DNA of 64,000 nucleotides from Nitrosomonadales bacterium (GCA_016235045.1 JACRME010000019.1:48688-112687), one strand, 5' to 3'; positions 16,243 to 26,264 are shown, numbered from the stretch's first letter. Numbers and translations are program-made. The notes: a model not told the origin generated them from the sequence alone.

Positions 16243-18726
16243 ATGTCGAACTACAACGCAATCTGCACCAGAATTTTCGGTTTTATTTTTGTGGCACTGA
16301 TTGCGGTTTTCGGCTTGGCCTCATGTGGCGGCGGCGGCGCCACTTCCCGAAGCGCCCCCAGCACCTCGAATACTTCTCCTCCGCCGAGCAACCCTAACGC
16401 CCCAGTCATAACCCTCAGTGCCGGTTCGACGTCAATCGCATATAACGCGAGCACCACCGTGACGTGGTCATCGACCAATAGCACATCGTGTGTCTCGACC
16501 GGCGGAGGCGGAACAGGAACCTCCGGCTCATTCAACACCGGCGCACTAACTGCAACAGTCACCTATACCGTAACCTGCACCGGCGCAGGTGGATCGGCGA
16601 GCAAGAGCGTAACGATTACCGTCGCACCCTCGGCTATCACTGGAGTTGCTAACACCGGAGGTGCAGGCAATGTGACATTCACGTCGGCCAACAACCTGGC
16701 TGCCGGATCCATCATCACTATTAGCGGCACAACGAATTACAATGGAACCTACACGGTCTTGTCAGCTACCAGCACGACCTTTGTCATTGCACATGGCTAT
16801 ACCGCGGAGACTTTTACTTCGGCAAGTTGGCAATTGGCGGGCGGCATGATCTCCGGGTGCTCGACTTCCGGAGATACCACCGCTATTGCGTTATCTACTG
16901 TACCGAGCCGCTTTAACGGAGTCGCACCGTTGGCGGTATTCTTTGATGCGTCGGCCACGACAGCAAATGCAACGACCAAGCCTTTCCACGACCTCGAGTA
17001 TACCTGGGACTTTGGCGATTCCGCCGGCTCCCCAGCCAGAGGTACGACATGGAGTACGGGTAGCCACCCCGGTGTCAGCAGCCGTAATTCGGCAACTGGC
17101 GCGGAGGCTGCGCATGTGTTCGAATCGCCAGGCGTTTACACGGTTGGATTGACTGCGACCGATGGCACGAACACGGTGTCGAATAGTTGCGCCCTGATCG
17201 TGGTTCAGGATCCCAATACGGTATTTGCCGGAACCAATACGATTTGTGTCGGCGCCAATAGCGCTCCGGCTGCGGGGGCAAATGGCTGTCCTGCCGGTGC
17301 CACCACAGCGCAACAAGCAAGCTTTTCTGCCGCTTTGAACACCTACGCATATCCGGGCAAGAGAGTCTTGTTTCAGCGCGGCGATACGTTTAATGCAGCG
17401 ACGTCCGGCAGACTTAACCGCACCGGACCCGGTATTGTTGGAGCATTCGGATCCGGATCGGCTCCCATAGTGCGGATGACGGGCAACGAACAAATTTTAG
17501 TCATGTCCAGCCGAGACACGCCAAACATCAAGGATTGGCGGATTATGGATTTGGAGTTTGACGGGATGAGCAAACTCAACTGCGTGGGTATCGATGCAGA
17601 GGGCGGAATCAATCAGGTACTCATCCTGAACATGAATATTCACGACGCCGTTATCGGCATTGGGCTAAACAGCGACCTGCTGAATCTGTACTATCTGACC
17701 GGCGCTACCGGACACGCCATGTTCGATGAAATGGCGATTGTCGACTCTACCATCACCCCCAGGTTCAACGCGCCCGACGGCTGGGAGGTGTACGCAATGG
17801 CTACCCGCGCATCCATCCAGGGAAACACTTTCGGAAATATGCTTAACAGCAGTTCGATGGGTTCACACGTTGTGCGCGTTCCCTACATGGAAAAGGGCGT
17901 GATTGCCAACAACACCATTGCCAGAGCCGGCGCAAACCAACTTGCCATCAAGTTGCATGCACAGGCATGGTGTGAATCCACGAGTCCGGCAGGTTCATGC
18001 ACCACTTACGACAATAATGCACCGCCCCCCACTTATACGTACCAGACCAACACTCACCCCATTGGCATCTTCAATACGCTGAGCGGGTACACGGAGAAAG
18101 TCATCATCGCTGACAACAAGATAATCGGCGCCGACAATCCCTATACCATGAGCGCAGCCTCCCAGAACCTGAATAGTGACGAGCGCTTAAGAGATATTAT
18201 TGTCGAACGCAATTGGTTCATATCTGGAACCGGAACCCAGCTCGCCATACTATTTACTGCCGAAGATATGACTATTCGAAATAACATTGTGGACATGAAG
18301 CTGGGATCGTTCAAGACGTTTGCCAGCGTATTCGATCCCGGAACTGCACCGCCGTCGCAGAACATAAAAGTATTGAATAACACGGTATATGCCGGTGCCG
18401 GGAGCGAATTCTTCGGTGTCGACATACACCCTACTGCCATAAACGTCAGCGTGATCAATAATTTGTTCCGTGCTCCGTCCTCGCTGAATCCGGTCGTGAT
18501 CTCCGGCACGGGCGCGTCCGGACTTGTCCAGTCGAACAACATCTTGCGCGATCCGCCCGCATCATTGTTTGTCAGCGCGGACCCCGTTAATCCTGCGGAC
18601 TTTGGCCTCAACCCCACAAGTCCGGCCCGGGAAGCAGGTTTGTCTACGGTTCCCGTGCGCTCTGACTTCTTCCTAACTGGCAGACCCCAAGGGCTAATTG
18701 ATGTTGGCGCGATCGAAGGGCCATAA
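16243..18726 (+). CDS. Secreted lipoprotein with Ig-like, PKD and right-handed beta-helix domains
   Basis: 827 residues. A lipoprotein signal ends at GLASC, with Cys28 as the lipid site, followed by a low-complexity Gly/Ser/Pro stretch. An Ig-like segment lies at about 45-130 (WSSTNSTSC), then a repeat-like segment (about 130-205). A PKD domain spans about 205-325 with YTWDFGD and HVFESPGVYTVGLTATDG. From about 340 to the end there is a parallel beta-helix rich in N-N-x-I/V turns (VIANNTIA, IIADNKII, VINNLF). Such proteins are often polysaccharide lyases or polymer-binding surface proteins. It is paralogous to the protein at 20162-22144 but has extra N-terminal domains. It is driven by a sigma-54 promoter. 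Cell-surface processing or retention of the polymer is a reasonable inference. Confidence 0.8.
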   Translation: MSNYNAICTRIFGFIFVALIAVFGLASCGGGGATSRSAPSTSNTSPPPSNPNAPVITLSAGSTSIAYNASTTVTWSSTNSTSCVSTGGGGTGTSGSFNTGALTATVTYTVTCTGAGGSASKSVTITVAPSAITGVANTGGAGNVTFTSANNLAAGSIITISGTTNYNGTYTVLSATSTTFVIAHGYTAETFTSASWQLAGGMISGCSTSGDTTAIALSTVPSRFNGVAPLAVFFDASATTANATTKPFHDLEYTWDFGDSAGSPARGTTWSTGSHPGVSSRNSATGAEAAHVFESPGVYTVGLTATDGTNTVSNSCALIVVQDPNTVFAGTNTICVGANSAPAAGANGCPAGATTAQQASFSAALNTYAYPGKRVLFQRGDTFNAATSGRLNRTGPGIVGAFGSGSAPIVRMTGNEQILVMSSRDTPNIKDWRIMDLEFDGMSKLNCVGIDAEGGINQVLILNMNIHDAVIGIGLNSDLLNLYYLTGATGHAMFDEMAIVDSTITPRFNAPDGWEVYAMATRASIQGNTFGNMLNSSSMGSHVVRVPYMEKGVIANNTIARAGANQLAIKLHAQAWCESTSPAGSCTTYDNNAPPPTYTYQTNTHPIGIFNTLSGYTEKVIIADNKIIGADNPYTMSAASQNLNSDERLRDIIVERNWFISGTGTQLAILFTAEDMTIRNNIVDMKLGSFKTFASVFDPGTAPPSQNIKVLNNTVYAGAGSEFFGVDIHPTAINVSVINNLFRAPSSLNPVVISGTGASGLVQSNNILRDPPASLFVSADPVNPADFGLNPTSPAREAGLSTVPVRSDFFLTGRPQGLIDVGAIEGP

Positions 18727-18856
18727 GCAGGTGCCGAAATCAACTCCTCCACGAGCAATTCCAGAATAGCGGGAAAAACGAACCGAATAACTGGTAGCAT
18801 GAGTGCGCCTATTGGAATATAAACTGCAGATGAAATGCGCTAGTTCGAAGGTTCAA

Positions 18857-20143
18857 ATGAGTCGTCCACGTATACTGATTATTGCCGAAGCGGCCAACCC
18901 GGAATGGGTAAGCGTCCCCCTCGTGGGATGGTCGCTGGCGAATGCCCTGCGCGAGGTCGCCGATGTTCATATTGTGACCCAGGTCAGAAATCGAGAAGCA
19001 ATTCTCAGAACTGGCCTGATTGAAGGCGCTGACTTCACGGTAATCGATTCCGAGAGGGTTGCGCGCCCTCTGTGGCGCATAGGTAGTGCGTTACGGGGCG
19101 GTGCGGGCAAGGGTTGGACTACCACCACCGCCATTAACGCAATTTCCTATTATTATTTCGAATATCTGTTTTGGAAAAAATTCGGTAACGCCATTGGCAA
19201 TGGCGAATACGATATTGTGCATCGCATAACGCCCCTCAGCCCGACAACTCCGAGCATGGTTGCAAGGAAGTGCAAACGATCCAATGTCCCCTTTGTGCTT
19301 GGCCCATTGAATGGAGGCGTGCCATGGCCCAAGGAATTCGACTCCGCACGGCGTCAAGAAAAGGAGTGGCTGTCCTATATTCGTGGCGCTTACAAGCTGC
19401 TTCCCGGCTATCGCAGTACGCTAAAGTCCTCATCTGCTTTGGTAATCGGCTCCAAAGACACATTGGCCCAAATCCCTGCCAAGTACCATTCAAAGTGCGT
19501 TTATGTCCCTGAGAATGCGATAGACCCTGCACGCTTTTCTATCGTAGCGAAGTCCGACAATAACAGTCCGTTGCGGGTGTGCTTTGTAGGTCGCCTGGTT
19601 CCCTACAAGGGGCCTGATATGTTGCTGGAGGCGGCGATTCCCCTGTTGCACGAAAAGAGCATCCATCTCGACATTATTGGCGATGGCCCTCTGATGCAAA
19701 ACATGCAGGCGCTTGTTGTAAACAAAGGGGTTGGCGCTGCGGTCACGTTTCACGGATGGGTTGAGCATTCGAAGATACAGGAAGTGATGTGCCGTTCACG
19801 GGTGTTTGCTTTTCCGAGTATCCGGGAATTCGGCGGAGGGGCCGTTCTGGAAGCGATGGCATTGGGGCTTGTCCCGATTGTGGTTGATTACGCCGGGCCT
19901 GCCGAACTTGTTACTTCTGATATAGGATACAAAGTGCCAATCGGGCGGCGAGAAGACATCATTTCGGCTTTCAATAAAACCTTGAGCTTGCTTGTTCATA
20001 ACCAGGACGTACTTCAGCCCATGAGTACCTCGGCAATTTCACGCGTGCGAACCTTGTTCACATGGCAAGTGAAAGCCCGGCAAATCGCTGAAATATATCA
20101 GTGGGTGTTGGGCAAAAGCGCGGTCAAGCCCGACTTTTTCTGA
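18857..20143 (+). CDS. Glycosyltransferase family 4
   Basis: 428 residues of the GT-B fold. The N-terminal half has MSRPRILIIAEAANPEW and HRITPLSPTTPSMV. The C-terminal donor-binding half has VCFVGRLVPYKGPDMLLEA (about residue 240), GWVEHSKIQEV and FPSIREFGGGAVLEAMALG, which is the E-x7-E region of retaining GT4 enzymes. ATG 18857 follows GAAGG; earlier in-frame starts at 18830 and 18803 lack good sites. It lies between the two beta-helix paralogues and is probably co-transcribed with both. It would add a sugar to the lipid-linked repeat unit at the cytoplasmic face. Specificity unknown. Confidence 0.88.
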   Translation: MSRPRILIIAEAANPEWVSVPLVGWSLANALREVADVHIVTQVRNREAILRTGLIEGADFTVIDSERVARPLWRIGSALRGGAGKGWTTTTAINAISYYYFEYLFWKKFGNAIGNGEYDIVHRITPLSPTTPSMVARKCKRSNVPFVLGPLNGGVPWPKEFDSARRQEKEWLSYIRGAYKLLPGYRSTLKSSSALVIGSKDTLAQIPAKYHSKCVYVPENAIDPARFSIVAKSDNNSPLRVCFVGRLVPYKGPDMLLEAAIPLLHEKSIHLDIIGDGPLMQNMQALVVNKGVGAAVTFHGWVEHSKIQEVMCRSRVFAFPSIREFGGGAVLEAMALGLVPIVVDYAGPAELVTSDIGYKVPIGRREDIISAFNKTLSLLVHNQDVLQPMSTSAISRVRTLFTWQVKARQIAEIYQWVLGKSAVKPDFF

Positions 20144-20161
20144 TTACTAGAAAGCGCAATA

Positions 20162-22144
20162 ATGCCAATCAACAGCGCGGCCAGGTCAATGTTACAACAG
20201 GCTGTTCTTTTCATAGCCCTGACACCCGCTATCGGCCTTGCCTCGAACGACATTGCAGCTTCGGGATGTTCGACCGGCTCGACGGCCATATCGCTTTCAA
20301 ATTCCCCGAGCCGCCTTACAGGTGTCGCGCCGCTGTCGGTATTTTTCGACGCTTCAGGCACCACCGCCAAGACGACGAAACGCCCTTTCCACGACCTTGA
20401 GTACCGCTGGGATTTTGGAGATCCCCTGGGCTCTCCCGTTCGCGGCACGACGTGGAAAACGGGCAGTCGTTCAGGTATCAGCAACCGCAATATCGCAACC
20501 GGGCCGGAAGCTGCCCATGTGTTCGAAACGCCTGGTGAGTACATTGTCGCCTTGACTGTCACAGACGGCAGGAATACCGCCACAAACAACTGCGCAATAA
20601 TAACGGTTCAGGATCCGGGCATCGTATTCTCGGGCACGAATACAATTTGCGTTGCTGCTGCGAGCATGCCGGAGGCCGGCACAGATGGATGTCCTGCGGG
20701 TGCGGTTACCGCAATGCAACCAAGCTTCTCAATCGCCGTAAACACCTACGCACACACTGGCAAGCGAGTGCTCTTCCGGCGCGGCGACACTTTCGCTGCT
20801 GCGTCTTCAGGCTTACTTACCCACACTGGGCCGGGAATCCTTGGGGCATTTGGCGCAGGAGCTGCTCCAGTCGTGCAGATGACGGGTAATACCAGAATAT
20901 TGGTTCTGTCCAGCAGAGGCACTCCGGACATAAGAGACTGGCGCATCATGGATTTGGAGTTCGATGGGCAAAATAAAACCGAGTGTGTAGGCATTGACGC
21001 TGACGGTGGAATTAGTCAGGTGCTCATTCTCAACATGAACCTCCACGACATACTCATTGGTGTTGGGTTCAGCGATGACATCCTGACGGCCTGGTATATG
21101 GGCAGCGGACTCACTGCCCACGCGATGTTTGATGAGATCGCGATTGTGGACTCGACCATCACCCCGATTTTTAACGGCACTTCCGGCTGGAGAATATACG
21201 CATCGGCTAACCGTGGGTCTATCCAGGGAAACACGCTGGGAAATATGATCAACAATAATTCAATGGGGTCGCATGTTTTGCGCATCCCTTACATGGAAAA
21301 AGGAGTGGTAGCCAATAACACCATTGCCAGGCCGGGCGCAAATCAGCTTGCAATCAAATTGCACTCGCAGGCTTGGTGTGAATCCACGAGCCCCGTAGGC
21401 AAGTGCGTGAGCTACGATAATGACGCGCCACCGCCCGCTTACACCTACCGCACCAACACGCATCCCATTGGCGTATTCGCCAAGCTGAGCGGATATACGG
21501 AAAAAGTTGTCATCTCGGACAACCGGATTATTGGCGCCGACAATCCTTACACCATGAGCGTTGCCTCACAGAACCGTCAAAGCGACGAACGTCTGAGAGA
21601 CATTATTGTGGAGCGGAATTGGTTCCAGTCTGGAACGGGAACTCAGCTTTCAATACTCGTCGGCGCATCCGCCACCACAATACGAAATAATATTTTCGAC
21701 ATGTCGGCAGGAAAGTATAAGACGTTCGTAAATGTCTCCCCTCCCGGTACCTCCCCCCCTTCCATGAATGTTCATGTGTACAACAACACATTCTACGGCG
21801 GGTCTGCTTCCCCGATTCCCGGGAATGAATTCGTCGCCGTTAGCGTCGACCCCACTGCAACCGATGTCGCCATAGTAAACAACCTGATCTCGGCCCCATC
21901 GGCGACAAATCCAGTTGCCATTTTTGGCAAAAGCCCCGGTCTTTTCAGTTCAAACAATTCATCTGCTGCGCAATTGAAATACTTGCCCGGCTGGATTTCT
22001 GCCACTCCCTCGACGCCATCAGACTTCAAACTGAAGGCGGGGAGCTACGCCATTGGTGCAGGCATGTCCATCCCGCTATTCTCCGATTTCTTCCTCAACA
22101 GCAGACCTCCATATAATATTGGCGCTACAGGACAATCACGCTAG
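20162..22144 (+). CDS. Secreted PKD and right-handed beta-helix protein (paralogue of 16243-18726)
   Basis: 660 residues. A signal peptide of about 27 residues ends near GLASN; there is no lipobox. A PKD domain at about 30-160 shows YRWDFGD and HVFETPGEYIVALTVTDG. The beta-helix follows, with blocks shared nearly word for word with the lipoprotein paralogue (MEKGVVANNTIA, SDERLRDIIVERNWF, NTHPIGVF). The paralogues align along this whole length and differ in the missing N-terminal Ig-like part and the mode of anchoring. The gene starts 18 bases after the GT4 stop. A tandem duplication followed by N-terminal change is likely. A polysaccharide lyase or polymer-binding role is inferred from the fold and locus only. 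Confidence 0.8.
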   Translation: MPINSAARSMLQQAVLFIALTPAIGLASNDIAASGCSTGSTAISLSNSPSRLTGVAPLSVFFDASGTTAKTTKRPFHDLEYRWDFGDPLGSPVRGTTWKTGSRSGISNRNIATGPEAAHVFETPGEYIVALTVTDGRNTATNNCAIITVQDPGIVFSGTNTICVAAASMPEAGTDGCPAGAVTAMQPSFSIAVNTYAHTGKRVLFRRGDTFAAASSGLLTHTGPGILGAFGAGAAPVVQMTGNTRILVLSSRGTPDIRDWRIMDLEFDGQNKTECVGIDADGGISQVLILNMNLHDILIGVGFSDDILTAWYMGSGLTAHAMFDEIAIVDSTITPIFNGTSGWRIYASANRGSIQGNTLGNMINNNSMGSHVLRIPYMEKGVVANNTIARPGANQLAIKLHSQAWCESTSPVGKCVSYDNDAPPPAYTYRTNTHPIGVFAKLSGYTEKVVISDNRIIGADNPYTMSVASQNRQSDERLRDIIVERNWFQSGTGTQLSILVGASATTIRNNIFDMSAGKYKTFVNVSPPGTSPPSMNVHVYNNTFYGGSASPIPGNEFVAVSVDPTATDVAIVNNLISAPSATNPVAIFGKSPGLFSSNNSSAAQLKYLPGWISATPSTPSDFKLKAGSYAIGAGMSIPLFSDFFLNSRPPYNIGATGQSR

Positions 22145-22180
22145 GAATTCAAAAGCTGGCTTTAGGCAAAGGAACATACT

Positions 22181-23086
22181 GTGAAATCGTTATTGAAGGA
22201 ACTCTATCGCTTTCTAATGCGATGCATCCCCAACGGTCGTCGTTTCGATAACTTCGTCGCCTTTATCTCTTTTCTGCGGATGCACAAAAGGTTGCCGGGC
22301 AACAAGCTTCTTTTCAACGACGTCTTATACCGAATAAAAACGACTGACGAAATCATCGACCCCTTAAGGGTTTTCGTATCTGACAAAGAGTTCGTAAAAC
22401 TCTACGTCAAGGCAGTTGCCGGAGATCAATACAATGTCCCGACTTTGAAAGTACTTCACACGATCGAGGAAGCGCGGGAATTTCAATTCCCCGCCGATTG
22501 CTGCATCAAACCCACCCACATGTCGGGCAAGGTCATACTGAGAAGGCAGAATAGTCCCATTGACTTCGAAGAAGTCGACAATTGGTTCAACACGGCATAT
22601 TACAATCGCACTTCCCGCGAATTGAACTACAAGACGCTGAAGCCAAAAGTAATCGTCGAGCCTTTGGTTTTCAACAGCGCCAACCCCACCGATTTCAAGA
22701 TATTCTGCTACCAGGGAAAACCAAAGCTCATCCAGATCGATCTGGACAGGTATATTGAACATACGGAGAAGTTTTTTGATCCGGAATGGAATGAAATGCC
22801 GTTCTCGATTCACTTCCCCAGATCCAGAAAAGCCATTGAAAAACCCGGAAACCTGGACAATATGCTGGAGCTGGCCGGATTGCTTAGCCGCCACTTCACC
22901 TTTGTCCGGGTCGACCTGTATTCAAATGGAACAGAATGCCTGGTAGGTGAAATAACGAACTGCCCCGGTGGGGCAACCGGATTTGTGACCAATATGTACT
23001 CCAATGGCGCGAAGTATCTTCGCGAGGAAATGACCTACCCCGCAGCCGAACCAATCGCTTCAAAGATGATTTTTGGCACGGAATAA
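22181..23086 (+). CDS. TupA-like ATP-grasp polysaccharide biosynthesis protein
   Basis: 301 residues from GTG 22181 (AAAGGA seven bases before). It matches the TupA-like ATP-grasp family: FNDVLYRIK near 50, CCIKPTHMSGKVILR near 108, PTDFKIFCYQGKPKLIQID in the middle, and VRVDLYSNG...VGEITNCPGGATG near the C-terminus. Family members join amino acids or similar acids to polysaccharide, as in teichuronopeptide formation, or are of unknown function in capsule loci. It is cytoplasmic. In this locus it could amidate a uronic acid residue; that is inference. It lies 37 bases after the second beta-helix gene. Confidence 0.8.
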   Translation: MKSLLKELYRFLMRCIPNGRRFDNFVAFISFLRMHKRLPGNKLLFNDVLYRIKTTDEIIDPLRVFVSDKEFVKLYVKAVAGDQYNVPTLKVLHTIEEAREFQFPADCCIKPTHMSGKVILRRQNSPIDFEEVDNWFNTAYYNRTSRELNYKTLKPKVIVEPLVFNSANPTDFKIFCYQGKPKLIQIDLDRYIEHTEKFFDPEWNEMPFSIHFPRSRKAIEKPGNLDNMLELAGLLSRHFTFVRVDLYSNGTECLVGEITNCPGGATGFVTNMYSNGAKYLREEMTYPAAEPIASKMIFGTE

Positions 23087-23134
23087 TCAGGTTGCGATGC
23101 CGAGACAATCAAACAGCGTATCTATTCCCAATCG

Positions 23135-24169
23135 ATGAGCTTCAAAAAAGAAATCCGCAACGGCATTGCCCGCATGCTGTCCATAACCGGAATCACAAAT
23201 CCTGTTCGGCGTGGCCGCGGTCGTCTTTCAATCGCGACCTTTCACCGCGTACTTCCCGAAGTACATCGCCAGACCTACCCCTTTCCGGGCCTGGCCGTAA
23301 CACCTGAGGAGCTCGACACATATTTGGATTATCTTTCCCGGCATTTTGATTGCGGAACGCTTGCAACTCAGCATGAACGCCATCTTGGCGGCGAAATGCC
23401 GAAACGTCCATTGCTTGCCATCACTTTCGACGACGCTCAACACGACAACTACGCTTACGCCTGTCCGGTGCTTGCACAGCATCGAATCAAGGCATCGTTC
23501 TTCGTTCCTGTTGCGGCGGTAGAACGCCAGGAACTCCTGTGGCATGACCGTCTCGGGTTCGCCATGCTCGCGTTACTCAAACAAGATGAAGGAGATCGGG
23601 AACAACTGGCGGAAATATTGGCTGCCGCCGGGATGCCGACAAGCGATCCATACAATCTGGTAAGCAGCGTGGTTCAGGCATCAAAAAAACTGACGTTGAA
23701 TGCGAGGCTGGCACTTGTTAAAAAAATGTCGGCAGCGGCAGGCGCGATTCCGGCACCCGAATACGCGCGCCTAATGACGTTCGGAGAACTTGCGGGATTG
23801 GCTGCAGAAGGTCACGAAATAGGGTCGCATAGCATGACGCATTGCATGATGCCAGAATGCGATGACAACTCGCTCGTTTATGAGATCGCAGCATCCCGCC
23901 GTTTGCTGCAAGATCGTCTCGGCCTCCCAATCGAGTCATTCTGTTACCCAAACGGCAATTCAGATGCACGCACCGCACAGGCAGTTGCCGCAGCCGGTTA
24001 CCGCCGCGGAGTGACCACTACATGGGGTTCCAACGGGAAGGAAGCCGATCGATTCCGCCTCCGCCGCTTTGATATGGTCTCGAAGCATGTGCAAGACGCT
24101 GACGGAAATTTCCTGCCGGCCCTTCTTGATTTCCGCATGAGCGGTTTTTACCCAGGCCTGAGTTCTTGA
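23135..24169 (+). CDS. Polysaccharide deacetylase family (CE4) protein
   Basis: 344 residues. The NodB-type motif 1 is AITFDDAQHDN (about residue 92), with the two aspartates, and the zinc-binding histidines are in EIGSHSMTHCMM (about 230). SFCYPNGNSDARTAQAV is the later CE4 block. These enzymes remove N- or O-acetyl groups from sugars. No clear signal peptide is visible, and the N-terminus begins with a basic segment, so cytoplasmic or membrane-associated action is possible. It is the last gene of the plus-strand series, convergent with the WecG-STAS gene. It resembles exosortase-locus deacetylases. Confidence 0.8.
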   Translation: MSFKKEIRNGIARMLSITGITNPVRRGRGRLSIATFHRVLPEVHRQTYPFPGLAVTPEELDTYLDYLSRHFDCGTLATQHERHLGGEMPKRPLLAITFDDAQHDNYAYACPVLAQHRIKASFFVPVAAVERQELLWHDRLGFAMLALLKQDEGDREQLAEILAAAGMPTSDPYNLVSSVVQASKKLTLNARLALVKKMSAAAGAIPAPEYARLMTFGELAGLAAEGHEIGSHSMTHCMMPECDDNSLVYEIAASRRLLQDRLGLPIESFCYPNGNSDARTAQAVAAAGYRRGVTTTWGSNGKEADRFRLRRFDMVSKHVQDADGNFLPALLDFRMSGFYPGLSS

Positions 24170-24223
24170 AAGTGCGGATAATCAGTATGCAATCCGGTGT
24201 GAGGTCAGTGACGTGTCTGCGTC

Positions 24224-25330
24224 CTACTTCCTCTCGAGCAAATACTCTGCACAACCGTACCTGAATATCCTCCTCACTTCTGGCTTCGCATTTGCGATTG
24301 AAAGTTGCCTCTCCTGTCGTCCGCGATCCCCATACAGCAGAAGCATGAGTCCAATGAACGCACTGTCAATATAGGTGACGTCCTGCAATTCGATTCGAAT
24401 GTCTTTTCCCGCGAGCACGGGACTGGCGAAACATTCACGCAGCGGGGCGATATTCGCATTATCCCACGCACCTCGCAAACGAATGGAGATTCTGGCACCC
24501 TCATCAAAGAGCGTGATCGCCGCAAACTCAAGTTCGCGAACTTCCGGTTTGTGGAATAACTTGAACCATGCATAAGGAACAACGCGCGTAGCCAGCAACC
24601 GCAGCAGAGCCAACCCGTCGAACAGGTAGCGACGCCACAGAACCGGATCTTCCTTGATCCGCCAAAGCCATTCCAACCCGACCTTCTGCATCCACACGGG
24701 AGCTCGCTTGACCGTCCCCGCCACAAAGTTCACTACCGCGCCAAGGTGGCTGATTACCGGTGCAGAAATCCGGGATCTATTGCGTTCAATCCAGGCTTGT
24801 CCCTTTCTGGCCCCCAGAGAGACCACCAAAAACTCCGGATTGCTGTCATTGATCCGCTGAAGGACTGCTTCACTGCTCATTTCATCGACCGATCCGAATC
24901 CCGGACTGTCAAATCCCACACACCTCAGCCCCCCGGCTTCCGCGTTAAGCCTCCGACACGCGTTTTCGGCCACGCCATTGGGACCACCGAAGAAGTAAAT
25001 CGTAATCTGCCTGACGGAGCCAGACCGAAGTGTTTCGAAAAGCGCAGAGCCCGCGACCCGCTCCCGTATCGGCACACCGAGCAGACGCGCAATCCATATC
25101 AACGGCATCCCGTCGGCAATGCTCAGATCGCTGTTGATTACCGAATTACGGAACGCAATATCGGATTGGGCAGCAACCAGAAAATTCAGATTGGGCGTGG
25201 AAAGAAAACAGGGAATACGATTTTCCGCCGCCGCTCTTATGCTCTTCGCGGCACCTGCCATGCTGACAGCATCGAATGGCAGGCCCAGCAAACAATGAAC
25301 TTCCCTGTCAAAATTGGCGGGCATTTCCAT
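24224..25330 (-). CDS. WecG/TagA/CpsF glycosyltransferase (GT26) fused to a STAS domain
   Basis: 368 residues. The GT26 domain occupies about 10-250: LSTPNLNFLV, INSDLSIADGMPLIW, FFGGPNG, VSLGARKGQAW and GLEWLWRIKEDP. These enzymes add a ManNAc-type sugar to a lipid-linked acceptor at the membrane. From about 270 to 365 there is a STAS-like domain, with strand IRIELQDVTYIDSAFIGLML and Ser323 at the position phosphorylated in anti-sigma antagonists. The join is in frame with no sign of an assembly fault. The fusion suggests regulation or localisation of the transferase through protein-protein contact. The start overlaps the upstream GT2 gene by 23 bases. Confidence 0.82.
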   Translation of the reverse strand: MEMPANFDREVHCLLGLPFDAVSMAGAAKSIRAAAENRIPCFLSTPNLNFLVAAQSDIAFRNSVINSDLSIADGMPLIWIARLLGVPIRERVAGSALFETLRSGSVRQITIYFFGGPNGVAENACRRLNAEAGGLRCVGFDSPGFGSVDEMSSEAVLQRINDSNPEFLVVSLGARKGQAWIERNRSRISAPVISHLGAVVNFVAGTVKRAPVWMQKVGLEWLWRIKEDPVLWRRYLFDGLALLRLLATRVVPYAWFKLFHKPEVRELEFAAITLFDEGARISIRLRGAWDNANIAPLRECFASPVLAGKDIRIELQDVTYIDSAFIGLMLLLYGDRGRQERQLSIANAKPEVRRIFRYGCAEYLLERK

Positions 25331-26231
25331 TGTCCCGGAGAATCTTTTCGATTGCCCTCTTCTTGCCCATCAGCAACGCATTCATTTGGTATTTGCGAAG
25401 GAACCGCCTGAACGCCAGATCGTTGTACCTCGGTTTTCGCTGCAGGGCACTTTTAATCCACCCCCACAAGATCGCGAGGCTACCCAGCACGTAAGGCTTT
25501 TCATTCATTCTGTAGATTGCGCTCGCAATCATGAAAAGCAAGCCAGTTCCCATATAATATTGGCCGTAGCCGTGGCGCATGCGCCCGACATAGATGCTTT
25601 GCTGGCTGGAACCCATCGGTCGAAGATGGACAAATCGCAGGTCCGGTTCATCCCAACTGCATGCGATCCAGCCTTCCATCCTGCAGCGATGACAGTCAAT
25701 GCCATCCCACATCACCTCCCGGACAAATCCTCCTATCGCCTTGAAACATGAAACACGGTAAAACTTTGTCATGCCGAGAGACGTCTCGTCGCCATGCCTC
25801 TCGTCTACCAGATGCCCGTCTTTTTCGATGTAGGCTTTGCCGCTGCAAGTTGCAATACGCAGATTTTTTTCCATCCTGCGCATAAGAATCTCGAAATATC
25901 GGGGCGGCAGGCGCAAATCAAGATCAAGTTTGCATAGATAGTTGAAGTCGTCCGGATCGATTGCTTCGTAGCCAGCATAGAACGCTTCAATTACGCCGGG
26001 CCCCACCGCGCGCCGCCCCCGGTCAGCACGCGTAATCACCTCGATCCATTCATGCCTGTCTGCATATTCCGCCAGGATCCCGGGGGTCTCATCTGTAGAA
26101 CCATCATCGACAATGACCCATTTCGCCGGCAGGATCGTCTGCGCGATGACAGTGTCAAGGGTTTGCCGCATATAGGCGGCCTCGTTGCGGCAAGGCGAAA
26201 TCAATACATAACGCTTCTCGGCAGCGGTCAT
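25308..26231 (-). CDS. Glycosyltransferase family 2
   Basis: 307 residues with the GT-A nucleotide-binding start YVLISPCRNEAAYMRQTL, WVIVDDGSTDETP (about residue 40) and the metal-binding LDLDLRLP near 100. The following part has MWDGIDCHRCRMEGW and a hydrophobic stretch near 230-260 that may associate with the membrane. GAAAGG sits five bases before the ATG. It overlaps the WecG-STAS gene and is probably in one transcript with it and the GT4 gene upstream. It probably extends the lipid-linked repeat unit. Sugar unknown. Confidence 0.88.
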   Translation of the reverse strand: MTAAEKRYVLISPCRNEAAYMRQTLDTVIAQTILPAKWVIVDDGSTDETPGILAEYADRHEWIEVITRADRGRRAVGPGVIEAFYAGYEAIDPDDFNYLCKLDLDLRLPPRYFEILMRRMEKNLRIATCSGKAYIEKDGHLVDERHGDETSLGMTKFYRVSCFKAIGGFVREVMWDGIDCHRCRMEGWIACSWDEPDLRFVHLRPMGSSQQSIYVGRMRHGYGQYYMGTGLLFMIASAIYRMNEKPYVLGSLAILWGWIKSALQRKPRYNDLAFRRFLRKYQMNALLMGKKRAIEKILRDNGNARQF

Positions 26232-26264
26232 GGCAGCCTTTCATTCGAATGTATGCAGTAGAGT

